Shown here in pieces: positions 48,180 to 60,433 of a stretch of 64,000 nt of DNA. The position numbers and the translations under genes are program-made. The stretch comes from Ascaphus truei (lineage: Eukaryota; Chordata; Amphibia; Anura; Ascaphidae), in NCBI GenBank assembly GCA_036426205.1, contig CM071574.1, positions 11,226,099-11,290,098 on the forward strand, written 5' to 3'. How positions within the stretch are numbered: position 1 is the first letter of the stretch; every line of letters starts with the position of its first letter. The notes beneath the pieces were generated by a model. It was not told the origin of the DNA, did not search any database, and saw only the letters and a list, made by a program, of their open reading frames with translations.

Positions 48180-50040
48180 TACAGTTACAAACATGTTTAA
48201 AATGGGAAAGCCAAAGCCTTGAAGGAATTTAGACAGGAAGCTGATTTGAAGGATTGGTAAATTCTTCCAGCAGCCAGGTGATCGGTCCGAAAAGGAAGAG
48301 CGACCAGATTATGTATTGAATTTTGGGACTATAAGCAGGTTTCTGGTGGCGAATCTAAGGATATAAGTGTTGTGTACAGTAAGAGTGAGAAACCTGCTCA
48401 GATAATTGGGTAACTTGTCCAGAAAGTACTTGAAGGTAAGGCAGGACAGTTGTACATTGCATATGGATTCAAGGGATAGCCAACCTAGTTCAGTTAACAT
48501 ATCACAATGGTGGGTGTTGAAGTTACATAGTAAGACAAAATGGCATATTGAGTTGTAAAGAAAGTCAAATTTGCTGAGGTGAATTTGGAATGCTGCACAA
48601 TACACTATGGGGCCTATGCAGAGAGCAGCGAATTTTAAAATTGGCGAGTTTAATAAAAAGTAGCTTTTTTGGAGAGTTTTATTCTCCATATGCAGAAATG
48701 TGCGAATTCTGCTATGTTTAACATGAATGCGTGTGGCGAGTTTAAATTGGCGAGATGCGCGCTGCAGAAATGTGTTAAAAAAAATTTGCGCCTTTTTTTT
48801 TCCTTTCCTATGGCCGCGAGCGGCAGCTTCTTGCCAACTTTTCCTGGCGAGGCAAAAAGGAGACAATCGCGCCATTTTATTGGCGCGAACAGCCGCTAGA
48901 TGCCGTTCGCGCCTCTCTGCATTAGGATATTTTTAAAACTGGCGAGATGGAGGTTCTCGCCAGCCGCGAGGCGAGTTTTAGAAATAGAAAAAAAAATTGG
49001 CGCGTTTTTCGTAACTCGCCATTTTCTGCTGTTTTCTGCGCGATTTTCTCCAAAAAATGGCGAGTTTTGAAATAGCGCTGCTCTCTGCATAGGCCCCCAT
49101 ATCCCCATAGTTGATAATTGGCATTAGCATCTGCTGTGTGATGCACTTTCTGACTAATGTGCATAGGCAGGATTTATTTCTATAAAGTACGCCCAGTTTG
49201 TAATAGATTTTGGATGTCAGTTTGTCAATATGGAAACCAAATGTTAAATTGGAGCCATGCCAAATACCCAAATATTTAAAGCTACTCAATGAAACAAGAT
49301 TAGTGTTAGAGCAGATTCTAATCAGTAGCTCTGTCATGTGCAGCATACACATTTTAGCCTTCATCCAAACACCACAGCTACTGTTTTGTCAGTGTTTAAA
49401 AACTGTTTGTTTTGGGTGATCCAGATTTCAACCTTTGATAAATGAGATTTGCAGTACATTTTCAAGGGCAGAGTCTGAGACTGCATGCATATAGAACAGT
49501 ATCACCAGCATACATATGGAGAGAATTTCTTACAAACTGTGGGTACTGTAGGTAATTTATAAAGACAGAAAAAAGTATGAATCCCAGAAAAGAGTCTTGG
49601 GGGATCCCACAGGTCATTTCAAAGTAGTTAGATTCCGGATAAATAAGACTTAAACCATTTAAAGCATGTGATCCAATACCAGAGTATTGGAGTTTGTTTA
49701 ACCTAATAGCATGATCAACAGTATCCCTACATTTTTAAGATGGTTGTTACTGTGGAGATATTTGGTTGGAAGCCAGATCAGAATTCACATAGACATTTTG
49801 TCTTCTTATCGAAGTTGCTTAGTGGGGTATTAACGCATTTTTCCATGACTTGGATAATAGAGCCAAGGTAGATTAGTGGTAGCTCTGTAGTTTGAAACAA
49901 TGTCTTTGTCACCCCATTTGAAGACAATGATAACTCAATTTTCCGGGCCTTAGGCATTTGGCCGGAAGTCAAAATGTACAGTAATTGATATTTGAGGCAA
50001 TTGGTTTAGCAATGACGGGGGCAACAAGATGTTGGAACTT
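48180..50040 (-). mobile_element. Rex1-like LINE, dead, interrupted by a MITE
   Basis: The minus strand carries, in order, GIPQDSFLGFILFSVFIN, HMYAGDTVLYA (active site Y-A-D-D changed to Y-A-G-D), KYLGIWHGSNLTFGFHI, KLGVLYRNKSC, then beyond the MITE IVYCAAFQIHL and YLSRFLTLTVHNTYILRFAT. The order and wording match the RT and C-terminal part of Rex1/Babar-like non-LTR elements. Several stops and frameshifts. The long minus-strand frame at 48309-48875 is the C-terminal part of this LINE read into the MITE. Confidence 0.85.
48608..49099. mobile_element. 492-bp MITE with TGGGGCCTATGCAGAG ends
   Basis: The left end tggggcctatgcagagagca and the right end (complement of gctctctgcataggccccca) form a TIR of at least 22 bp. 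TA lies on both sides (48606-48607 and 49100-49101), consistent with TA duplication. The host LINE's reading frame resumes when the element and one TA are ignored, which fixes the borders. Interior rich in ggcgag-type motifs. Confidence 0.85.
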
Positions 50041-50461
50041 AGGGGTAGATCCTCAGAAGGTCGCTAATTGTTTAACATTCAGTTAATGTCAATTTAACAT
50101 ATCTATATTTGTAAAGCATATCCCTAATGGTGCTTAGTGCAATGATGTCCTGGCAGTTTCCTTAAAAATTGTGGATCAATAAAATTGTATGGACATTAGG
50201 TTTGCTCATATGCAAATTATATGATAATGAGCAGTTTACCTAACAACGGGATCAACAGACCTCCGTTAATGTTAGCGCATGATAAAAATGCTACAATATT
50301 TAGTACCTTCCAAAAGCTGTCCTTACTCACATCCAGAATCTGATTATCATTGAGTTATTTCTTGGAATAGCCAAAAAGCAATACAATGAGTACAGGACCT
50401 AATTGTTTCATTACAAAAAGTTACACGTGTCATAAAAAGATATATACTATATATTATACTA

Positions 50462-50560
50462 GCTGATATACCCGGCGTTGCCCGGGATGTAATTTTCCCG
50501 CTCCCCCTCTGTCTCCGCTCCCCCTCTCTTTCTCTCTCCGCTCCCCTCTCTAAACTATAT
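50462..50560 (+). repeat. Repeat fragment, ctgatatacccggcgttgcc type
   Basis: ctgatatacccggcgttgcc followed by CT-rich ctccccctct runs. I recognise this phrase as a widespread dispersed repeat in animals, but I cannot name its family with certainty. Confidence 0.5.
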
Positions 50561-50689
50561 TACATTTTTCAGCGATTAAAGTGATATGCTTGTGTGAACT
50601 AATATGGTATATAATGTAATGACTGTAGAATGTGTGTACAATAATGTATATCCACATATACCTCGAAAATATTAAGTGAAATTGCATTT

Positions 50690-51850
50690 AAATAAATTAA
50701 GGATTTTAAACTAGAAAGGAGAGGGACAAGAAAAGATAATGAACTAGACAGAATACAGATGAATGGGGAAATAGCTAGGGTCATGGGGGTAGAATGGGGC
50801 CAAGCAAGGAGGCAACCATATTAAATACAGATAATACTAGAAAATTTCTAAAGACTAAATCTGATAGGAGTGGAAAAGCAGAAAAGATAACAATAGCACA
50901 GACTGTAAAGATAACAATAGCACAGACTGTAAAAAAAAAATTAAATGCATGCTTGCTAATGCAAGAAGCCGGACAGATAAAATGGGGGATCTTGAATTAA
51001 TAGGTACTAGGGACCAGTATGGTATCATAAGCATTACTGAAACATGGTGGGATGAAACTCATTACTGGGCAGTTTATTTAGAGGGTTATTCCCTTTTTCA
51101 GAAGGATCGAGCAAATAGAAGAGGAAATGGAGTACACTACCGACACACTTTATTAAAGTGTGGCCGGTATTGCAAGCCGGGAGATTTCCCGGCTTGCTAG
51201 TGGCCGCCCCTCGGCGTGCCGCGCGTCATAGACGAGCGGTCACGCGTCTTCGGGAGCCTGCGCCCCCTGCACGCGCGTCCAGGGCTCCCCGAGGGAGCCC
51301 TGGTGTCCCGCGATCGCGGGATGGCGGCAGGGGGTTCCGGGGGACCCGGCGGACCCGGCAGCGGTAGGGAGAGCGCCCCGATCGGAGGGCGCTCTTCCGC
51401 TGCTTCGGCGCGCGCCCGTCACCCCACGCGCCAGGCTACTGCTGCGGCCAAGAACGGGCAAATGCTCGAATAAACTTGGCCGCAGCAGTATGTTTATATG
51501 TTAAACCGGATCTTAAACCTATTATAAGGGAATGATGAAAATGTAGAGACATTGTGGATAGAAATTAGCAATGGAGGTAAAAGTACAAAGACAATGTTTG
51601 TAGGGATATGCTAAACCACCAAATATCTGTGGGATAGATGAAGCCAACATATTTTTGCAAATAGAGAAGGCTTCAAAACTAGGTCATGTTTTTATATAGG
51701 GTGATTTTAATAATCCAGACAGACTGGGGCACGGGATTAGCATTACAACAAAAGGAAACAAGTTTCTTGGGGTGCTAAAAGACAATTACATGACCCAAAT
51801 TATTGAGGAACCAAACAGACATGTTTCAGATATTTATATGATTATATCGT
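50690..51850 (+). mobile_element. CR1-type LINE endonuclease fragment, interrupted
   Basis: ARSRTDKMGDLELI, then SITETWWDETHYW and GYSLFQKDRANRRGNGV, are the start of a CR1 apurinic endonuclease domain. After a GC-rich insertion it resumes with GDFNNPD (51699-51720) and KFLGVLKDNYMTQIIEEPN. Frameshifts are present, and a 24-bp segment is doubled at 50885-50932. Confidence 0.85.
51140..51492. mobile_element. GC-rich TIR element, member 3, inside the CR1 copy
   Basis: The right end (complement of acttggccgcagcagta) and gcaaatgctcg match member 1 at 36.7-37.1 kb. The left part holds hairpins acacactttattaaagtgtg and caagccgggagatttcccgg. CR1 coding sequence stops at its left edge and resumes to its right. 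Exact left border uncertain. Confidence 0.65.
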
Positions 51851-52219
51851 ATCATTATTATATTATATACCCTATAATTAAGTGAAAAAGTTAATAAGTG
51901 TAAAAATGACACGGTAATATCATAATAAGATTTGAATTCGCTTTTGGTAACACACATGAAAATCTCTGTTAATAAGGCTACCTTAATACCGCGCCTTACA
52001 GTATGACCAATGCGCATGAGCATGGAAAACGAGCCTCAGCTGTACGATCATCTCCGTTCCTACAGGTAACGTAAGGATGGTGGTTATGCTAACGGACCTT
52101 ATGCATGCATATGATTAGCTTTGACAATCCCCATTAAATGAAGGAAAAATAACACCCTTAACCAAATTAGGCAAGGTAACATTATTTGCCCTTATTTAGT
52201 GACACGAGGATGTACCCTT

Positions 52220-53293
52220 AGATTGCAATTGGTCAGGACCACATTGATTGTTTAGCTTTAGTTTGAGGAGCTCCTGTACAGTCTCCACTTTAGACACTGG
52301 GCTAAATTAGAAGTCTTTAGTACAGTGTGGAGGGGGTACTGATGTAGGAGTGCGCTCAGTCTGGGCTTCCATATTAACATCAGGTTTGAATCTTGATAAT
52401 ACAGAAGTTTCACACCCCAACACATATTGCACTTTACACTCTCTACACTGCCACTTAGTGCTATTTTTGTTCAATTCTGGCAAAAAATGTCAGAATTCAA
52501 GTGAACTTGTCAACATTTTGCAGTAATCTGGTGATAATGTTACACCTACGTGTGCATGAGTGTTTGCAAATTTCCTGAGAAGTAACACAACATTTTAAAG
52601 AAATTCCCCCTCAAAAATGGATAAACATATTTGAAGACATTTGCACACCTCTATCACTATTCTCTTTATGTGCCCATGTTTAGAGATGTGCAAAACTATT
52701 TCAAACAATGCTTTCACAAAATATTAAGCATCTTTTCCCCCTAATTTGATTCCCTCAAACATTTAATAAAGCCTCAAAGGGCTAATAATGTTGCCAAATT
52801 AGGAAGCTTTCAGTCAAATATCAACAGACAGTGAGAGAAACATGGTGTGTTCTATTTATAGTCTCAGCATTAAGCCAATCTACAGGTAGCTATTTTAGCA
52901 TATTAAATGAAATTGCAGTGCACATTGAATTAATGAATCACTTGTGAATGCCGAGTCAGACACCACTTTTTTTTTTTACTCCAAAGGGACAAATTGAAAG
53001 TTTCCCACATCTCTACCAATGCATCTTATGGCTGAAAAATCCAAGGTGGGAACTACTGATTCAAAATTGCCATTGCTCCATCACCACAGTGCCTACATTT
53101 GTAATTAAACAGGTATATATATATAAATGTACAATACATTGCCACATGCCCATGGGAAAATATATTATGGTTGGAAGCAGTCTACAAAAACTATTTGTAG
53201 CTCGTAGCTTTATTTGCAGACAAAGGGAACTTATATGGAATTCTAGTAAACAAAGTAAAATGTCTAGTGTAAATCCCTACCACCTCTAACCTA
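52220..53293. other. Intronic stretch, nothing recognised
   Basis: No element border or coding motif recognised. Confidence 0.4.
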
Positions 53294-53403
53294 ATCAAAG
53301 ACTGAGCCACTGACTGAGCCACCTGTGCTGAAGCTGCGATATCCTTTAAACCTGACCTGTTGGGGGGGGGGGGGGGGGTTTGAGGGCTGGAGTTGAGCCC
53401 CTG
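53294..53403. mobile_element. Hairpin hAT-type MITE, 3' half, with G18 run
   Basis: gactgagccactgactgagc, then gatatcctttaaacctgacc and ggctggagttgagcccctg, are the right half of the family. The loop-side ttgg has become a run of 18 Gs (53361-53378). Confidence 0.8.
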
Positions 53404-54799
53404 CTCTACAGAATACCAATAAACTTTCAACCACACCACTGGGAAAATGTGTAGTACATTATTAATCGTGTGACAACGGGTGAAATAGATTTTGCAGTTA
53501 GTTTAAGTTTGTTAATTATTAGTTTATAGCCTTTTATGCATCATTATCCTTTTTAATAAAGAAAAAAAGCACGAGAAAACAATTCTAACGGAAGCATCTT
53601 ATGTTTATTACAGTATAATTTAGAAGGACTCGGATACAGGGCAAACCTCAGAAGAGGTTCAGTCAGTGAGCATTGTCGTGCTAGCACTTATGTCAACAAA
53701 CTTTCATAAATTCATCTTTGAACCATGCAGTGTAAAGATGTGCGAATCGCTACTGCTAATGAGACTTTACAAGCCTTTGAAATGTAATTGCCTGCTTAGT
53801 AATCTAACATATCAAGTTCCTTGTATATCCGATCATTAGCTTAGTAATAAAGTGTTCTTCATATACAGTTATAAAAATGAAGAATTGCTTGACCACTAAC
53901 AAAAACCATAAACAAATACATACTAACTGGATGAATGATAAATGTAACCCTCTACCATTAATTGTTATTTGTTACAAGCCAAATTATCAATTAATTTATT
54001 TAAATGATTCATATATTTTCAATCAATCAATCAGATTTCTTCACTAAATTACCTTGTATATATTGAATTTTATTGAAGTTATTTTCTGTGGCACAAATAA
54101 TATATAATATAATATACATTTGGAGTCTTTGTAATGATTTCTAAATATTCCAATATCCAATTTTGATCATTTATAATTTGTGGTGATTGGGGCACTATCA
54201 CACAGAAACTTCCATTGGAGTAACTCCCCCCCCCCCCCCCCATAGCATTTGAATTAAACGTTCAATGTTGTTTTTTGGCTTGCAATGTATTCTCAGAATT
54301 AATAGATAGAAAAATGATATGGACATAGATATAAAAACTGTATGTAGGAGGACTGCTTAACCAAGATATCTTACAGTACAAGCAGTACGATGGGAGACCA
54401 ACAAAGTTAATGGTATTATCATGAAGGTAAGTATTTATGATATAACATTATAAGTGAACATTTCTAAAGCAGCTGTCCATTGTCCTGTTTATTTAAAAAT
54501 AGATTTTTGGTAACATTTGAAAGTGCTGGTTGAGCTCTCCTAGTTAAACCTTGTATTGTTTCTGTATTGTTGTGACATTTTCCATTGCAAACATACTGTA
54601 CCAGAGCACGATAAGCAGAATGCCAGAAATGAGAAAGAAAGGATGCCAAGTGCTGTCATAAAAACCAGTGGACAAGTGAAAAGTATTAAAAAAACCACCT
54701 TAATCTTTCAGAATTTTTGCTGGACGAACAGGACAACATATGCAATAAAAACATTCTCCTAAAAGTCTGCAGTGTTTTCTTCAACTAATTGTCATGGTT
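53404..54799. other. Intronic stretch, nothing recognised
   Basis: AT-rich with a C17 run at 54225-54241. No element or exon recognised. Confidence 0.4.
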
Positions 54800-55420
54800 T
54801 ATAGGCCCAAAGACATTGGTTTGTTTGGGAAGCATCTGAGTGTGTGTATACAACAGAAAACAAGGTTGCTGGAGATTCCTAAATTGTGCAGGATTCTTGA
54901 CACTGCAGAGAGTGATATTGCTTGACTAATAATCTGCAGTTCATCCTCACTGAGATCTGTCTCTTGGGACATTCCTTTCTCTTCAGTATATCCCCTCATG
55001 TGTCATCAATTCTCCACAAGATTACGATAATATTCCCTCTGTGACTTTTCCATCCTCTTTTTCCACCATTGGACTGTTCATTTATTTACCGGAGCTAACA
55101 GCTGCTGATAGAAGCTGCCTGTTTATATTATTCTCAGACTTGGCAGGAAAAAAAAACTGTTACCCAAGTACTGGTGGTTGAGGATGAAAACCCAACAGAA
55201 GCAGTATCAGCATTGACACTCTCCTTTTGTTTGAACTTCCTTAAGTGATGCATGCTTCCCATAATGTTTTGTAACTGATTTAGCTAACATAGTGACTCTC
55301 TCTGAAATACAACCATGAAAACTCTGCTTATTTCAACAAATTTATCATGTTTCAAATCTTCTTGAAGATGTGCAGTTCCTACTATGACTAAAAATAAACC
55401 TGCAACAGTAACATGTTTAA
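54800..55420 (-). pseudogene. Possible decayed processed copy of an unidentified gene
   Basis: The minus strand gives several gene-like peptides in shifting frames: GTAHLQEDLKHDKFVEISR near 55330-55390, MGSMHHLRKFKQKESVNADT near 55210-55270, then ETDLSEDELQIISQAISLS and SSNLVFCCIHTLRCF at 54830-54960. Composition is codon-like, but stops and frameshifts occur. I do not recognise the parent. It could also be an old mobile-element fragment. Confidence 0.3.
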
Positions 55421-56192
55421 GAGATTGATAAGATTTCTTTCAGAGAGCCAGTTAAATGATTATTTAGCAATGTGGAATATCAGTAAAGCACTTTTTAATC
55501 ATTATTTCATCCCACTTTTAACAGTACTGTTAAACAAAGTAGAACTGTAGAAATTAGAAAATATAATGAGCTACATAAAGTCCACATAAAGAATAATAGT
55601 GGCAACACTGGATCAGCACTACATTTACTTACACTGGGATTCACTAAGATTTGGTATGGGTTATCTCACTGCAAGATTGTCTTAGAAATAACACTAGAGT
55701 CACAGCAAAGTCAGCCCCCATTCACCCTCACTGCACTTGTCCACTAAGCCAGCGTGGATGGGGATAAAATAAAGGAGAAAAGACAGACCGCTTCAAAGAC
55801 TTGGGGATTTCCCTCACTTGCCTTGCCATGCTCTCAACTCCCCCCTCCCCCTGCATCTCTGTGCTGTGGGCGTCAGGTTCAACTTTCTTCACTTTTCCTC
55901 AGACTGTCTTAGAAATAACACCAGAGTCCTAGCAAAAGTGTCAGCTGTTTGCTGCTTTTGGCTCCCGTTACCGCTGCTCTGATATTGGTTTTGGGTACAA
56001 TGTTAGAGATATATAAAGACACATTTCCACCTTCACACGTTATTACCGTACTCTCACAGGTCTATCTCCACACAATCTCCATTACTTCTTTCCCAACTCT
56101 ATCTCTTTTAGAGTAAAAATAACAAGCTGCTCTCAGAAACACACCAACCTTCATTCTCCCCTGTAACTTATGTTTCCATTCTTCCTTCCCTA
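55421..56192. other. Intronic stretch, nothing firm
   Basis: gtcttagaaataacac followed by agagtc occurs twice (about 55678 and 55907), a short internal duplication. Nothing else recognised. Confidence 0.4.
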
Positions 56193-56348
56193 TAGATTAT
56201 AAGCTCATTGGAACAGCACCTTCTTTACCTACTATACCAATGAATTATACTGGTTGCTGTTTTATTCGTGTTGTATTCTGACCCCATTGTACTGTGATGC
56301 ATACTATGTTGTCAAGTTATAAAGAAATTACATTAATAATAATAATCC
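56193..56348 (+). repeat. SINE-like 3' tail, copy 3 (diverged)
   Basis: Starts tagattataagctcattgga and ends with a rigid (aat)n run after gttataaagaaatt. Same order as 9467-9612 but with many substitutions. Confidence 0.55.
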
Positions 56349-56834
56349 AACATTAACTGTGATGACCCGTATCACACATTACTAAATATTATCCTTAAAG
56401 TTCACTTGTATGCAATATTAAAGGTGATACTTCAGGCTATCAACGGACACGCCTTTGAACTCTTCTAACGTGAAGAAAGGTTAACTCTTTTTTTTATACC
56501 CGAAACAGTGTGCTTATACCATATGTCTTACATATATATATTGAATAAATGGTCTGAGGACCCTTTCTAAGTTTGACTACCAAGCAAAATAGAATATTTT
56601 TCAAAACATATTTAGATAGATGTGCTGTATCACTTCGGTAGCCATTCATTTACAATTGTATGACTTGTTGGTTAATTAGACTTGCAAAACAAACCTGTAT
56701 AAATAATAAACCCAAGTCTATATCTGGACCTGCTTAAAAGCACATTTAAACAAAATGAATCAATTGAATTGTCAAGGTTAATATTTATTTTGTGACTGTT
56801 GGTAAGATGTCTGCATGACTGGTTGCTTCAAAGC

Positions 56835-57120
56835 TTAGGCTGAGTCCCCACTGGCGCTGAGCAAGCTCATGGTTGGAGAGCGCTCCAAGTATGATCGCCG
56901 GCTGTCCTGCATGTACGCGTACACTCGCGCGGGGAGGGCATTGCAGGTAGTTGAGCGCGGTGGAAAGTATAATTTTTTTTTACCTAAGTGCTGAGCGGGT
57001 GTGCCCGCCCAAGAGTGTGCGCACACAGCGTGAGCGGGAACTTACATATATCTATATATAGGTAACCGCCGCAAGCGCTGTCCGCTCTGCGCGCTCAGCG
57101 CTAGCGGGGACACAACCTTA
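56835..57120. mobile_element. 286-bp CpG-rich MITE with 28-bp TIR
   Basis: The left end ttaggctgagtccccactgg followed by cgctgagc pairs with the complement of gctcagcgctagcggggaca and caacctta. TTA is at both borders. Interior has cgcgcggg and tgagcggg motifs and a short atatata hairpin. Confidence 0.8.
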
Positions 57121-57352
57121 AACAGTCACAAACTTAAGCACAGAGAGCTTGTATTCCAATACTGCACTGACAATCAGCCCGTATGGATGGATTCAGTTGC
57201 TAATTACTTTGGGAGGCTTAGTAGCACCAAAATGTGAATGAATTTAAAATAGCAACAATCTGACCAACGACACCAGCTCATAGTAACTACCTGCATTTTT
57301 ATCAACGTGGATGTCAGAAACTAGCTGTGTATGCGCCAGCTCAACTTCTTAC

Positions 57353-57478
57353 CTGAACAGGTCTCATTTGATTCATCTTCATTATTTCCACAATCATTTG
57401 CTCCATCACAAAGCCACCGCTTGGGAATACAGCGGTTACTTTGGCACTTAAATTGATCACCTGGACAGCTGTGGTTCA
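57353..57478 (-). CDS. LRP1B: LRP1B exon: LDLa repeat 2 of cluster II
   Basis: 126-bp exon, phase 1-1, with acceptor ttttcttag and donor GTAAGA. It encodes one class A module with six cysteines, including [19 protein letters not shown] and the calcium site [14 protein letters not shown]. The variant NNEDE in place of the usual DGSDE also occurs in LRP1 repeat 2 of this cluster (NSEDES), which supports orthologous placement. The exon sits about 1 kb from the preceding exon and is followed by a 10-kb intron full of repeats. Confidence 0.94.
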
Positions 57479-58506
57479 CTAAGAAAACAACAAGACGTAA
57501 TTTAGAACACTTAAGGCAAGTGAAAACATAACTACATGTACTGTTTGCAAATTAGACTAAAATGATACATGTAAATATAGCTCTGCAGATACAACACAAT
57601 GAAGAAGCACGTTATATGCCATTTCTTTTTATTAACAGATGAATAAAAAGCTAAATTAGGTTTTAATGGTATTTTGTTCCAAAGAAAATGTATGATACTA
57701 AGCCATTTGTCAATACCAAGATAAGCTTTAATTTAAAAAACAATGGTTCATAATTTAAATGTTGTTAAGAACAGAATGGTAATCAGCATTTCGATGATTC
57801 ATGCACCAATACGTAAGTCACATATTGGAACCTTCTCCATAACAAGCTTAGCACACTTTAAGTTAAATATTTATTCTGTGCAATGCTTTTCATTACTTTA
57901 CAACTAAAACATGGGGCTCTGTGAACGAGCTGGACTATGATACTTGAGATACAGATTTCCCATGTAAACCTATGGTAAAAAGAGCACAAATGAATTAGCT
58001 AACAACTGAAATACTGTATGGTAATTATTAATGCTTGATGGATACTATATTTTGTTGTCCTGTCCACTAATTTGCTTCCCATTGTTATCCTTCTTCAGTG
58101 ACGATGGAACAGGAGTTAGACTGATGCCTCCAATTTCCCAGGGTGATGAGTTCAGCGCATTATGCAGATATTCAACACATGACAATTAACTTAAATAAAT
58201 CAGTTCTCATTCATTTTAATTGCTACAACACGGTTATAGTATGGATGTACCACAAAGCTTGATTTATAATCCACTTGTCTTACCAAAATTGCCAGATAAG
58301 GCATTAAAGATCGGACACTACTTACTTTTTTACCCCTAAATGTTACTTATGTAGTGATTAGGAACACAAGTACTGCACAAGCTGGTATGCCACACAACTC
58401 GGTGTCTTGTACACTACAATGACCAAATGTGAAGCATTTTAGTTTATAATTAAATGAATTAGTAAGTAATAAGTAAATAAGAATTTAATAAAGGAAAAGT
58501 ACATAC
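57479..58506. other. Short intron, nothing recognised
   Basis: Intron between LDLa 1 and LDLa 2 exons; no element recognised. Confidence 0.45.
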
Positions 58507-58647
58507 AACAGCTTTCCAAATCTTCATCACTACCATCTAAACAATCATCTTCTCCATCGCACTTCCAGCTCTCTTGGATGCAATGTCTGTTTTTACATTG
58601 AAATTCTTCAGGATTACACAACTGGGGTAACTTTTCTTCAAGGTTAA
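58507..58647 (-). CDS. LRP1B: LRP1B exon: LDLa repeat 1 of cluster II
   Basis: 141-bp exon, phase 1-1, with acceptor ttgctttag and donor GTATGT. It encodes a short linker and then one complete LDL-receptor class A module with six cysteines. The acidic calcium-binding segment [13 protein letters not shown] is intact, preceded by the aromatic [11 protein letters not shown]. Known family role: the calcium cage presents acidic residues that grip a lysine on ligands. The match to the first repeat of LRP1 cluster II is direct, including its distance from the preceding EGF module. No frame damage seen. Confidence 0.94.
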
Positions 58648-59735
58648 CTAAAGCAAAGAGAAATATAGTTTATCCTACTGTACATGTTAGAAGAAATGTA
58701 AACTATAATTTCTATGCCAATTAAAAAATGAATAGGGAACAAGTGGACTGTAAATATCCTGTTTTACACCACTGACTTAAAATAACACTAACTAAGGCAC
58801 ACATAAATCAGTAAAATGCAGAGAATAGTTGCCCACAAGGATAAATCTGATTTTTGTAGTAAGGTTCCTTATGGCTTAGCAACACTGAGTAAATATAGTC
58901 GAGTCACCCGTTAGACCAGTCATCAAACGTTTTCATGAGACCCAAAAATAGATATAATATTAGAAATGAATAATACTGGGTGTGATTCCCCTGGACAGAT
59001 GTCCTGGATTCCTTAAATTTGTATCTAAATACCATAAATATCCGGATCAGTATAGGTTGGGGATATCACAAAAATACACCAACCCTTGCAATAAGGATTA
59101 AATCGTAAACAATGCTTTCTAGTAGCACTAATGTATTGTGCTTTTTTGTTTTAGTAGAAAGTAATTTGTTCGTACAAAAAAGATAGGACATTCTATCGGA
59201 TATGCTTATATACTATGTCCCAATTTTGGACACCACAAATGCAGAATATTGTACCGTATCATTTTTATCTTTAGAAATCATGTTCCCCTCAGCCAACGTG
59301 TTAAATACTTACTATATCAAGGAAACTGTTTCCACTCATTATGTAATGTCCTTATATAATAAATGATCTTACGGAAAAGGGGAAACATGTAAATGAGAAA
59401 ATCTGATAACGCTAACATTTCCTAGATGTTGCTTGCAATTTTTCATTATTTAAGATGGCATGGGATTGGACTCTAAATATTCTTTGCATGTTGGATGTAA
59501 TTTTCAGAGTACTCAAAGGGTTCAAAGAGTTAAAAATAAAAATAAATAAACAACAAACCTTTGTTTTAATGATTTCAACAAAACATTTAGGATTGAAGGT
59601 CATATTCTCAACTGTGGAAATTCCCAGTTAAGGCGGGGATGTAATTAGTGAAGGATTCTTCCAAAGACCAGATAATTATGCCATAAGGGAATATTAAAAC
59701 AATTCACTCAATCCATGGTAATTTGTGTCCTATCC
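58648..59735. other. Intron part, nothing recognised
   Basis: No element or exon recognised up to the hairpin MITE fragment at 59736. Confidence 0.45.
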
Positions 59736-59854
59736 CAGAGGTAGCCAACTCCAGCCCTCAAGGGTCACCAACAGGTCAGGTTTTCAGGATTCCACTGATT
59801 GAGCCACTTGTGCAGAAGCAGGGGATATCCAGAAAACCTGACCTATCCGGTGCC
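59736..59854. mobile_element. Hairpin hAT-type MITE, copy 7, decayed right end
   Basis: The TIR cagaggtagccaactccag is present at the left. The right arm runs to aaaacctgacct and then loses similarity. Internal deletion has shortened the centre. Confidence 0.72.
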
Positions 59855-60433
59855 TATTTGTATTGCATTTTAAATAATAAGTATTTAGCCACTGCACTAT
59901 AATAGAAAAATAGTAGCCATTATCTGATATACTGGTAACTGTAGGAAGTTTATTACAATGTGATATCAATAAACTTTTTTTTTATATGTATTATAGATGC
60001 ACCTTTTATTCTGTGAGTGAATATTGCAAACCTAGTTTAATCTTCTTAGATAGCTTCAATATCTGTTTGTCCTATTCCAAAGCAACTATGTTTTATTTTT
60101 ATATGGTTTATATTTTAACCTCAGATGTTGGTTATATAATTTAGTCAGTTGCTCACTGAAACAGTAGTGGATACATGGAATAGCCCGCCAGTGGACATTG
60201 TGATAGCAGTAAAAAAAAATGCTTCACATAAACAAAATGTAACTACAAAGAAAAATCACAATGAAAGATGCCGCTGGTTGAGGGAAAATGCACTTTAGGT
60301 TTATCAAATAGTCTTTATCTGCCATCAATATCTGTGTTTCCCCTAAGGAACTTTAGTTTTTCTGTTGAATTTGTGTTTAGCCATTATTTTCCTGAGTTGT
60401 AAAAGGAAAAAAGAATGTTTGAAGAAGTCTTAC
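59855..60433. other. Intron part, nothing recognised
   Basis: AT-rich, no element recognised. Confidence 0.45.

Larger units (their letters stand above)
50041..52219. mobile_element. TIR element B enclosing a CR1 fragment and a GC-rich MITE
   Basis: The left end aggggtagatcctcagaagg equals element A; the right end gaggatgtaccct is a mutated version. Subterminal aaggtaacattatttgccct matches element A's right side. The core contains CR1 endonuclease sequence and a GC-rich block. Confidence 0.68.

Noticed and set aside
48309..48875. 188-codon minus-strand open frame as a gene
   Set aside because: Its C-terminal part is the end of a Rex1-like LINE and its N-terminal part is MITE sequence.
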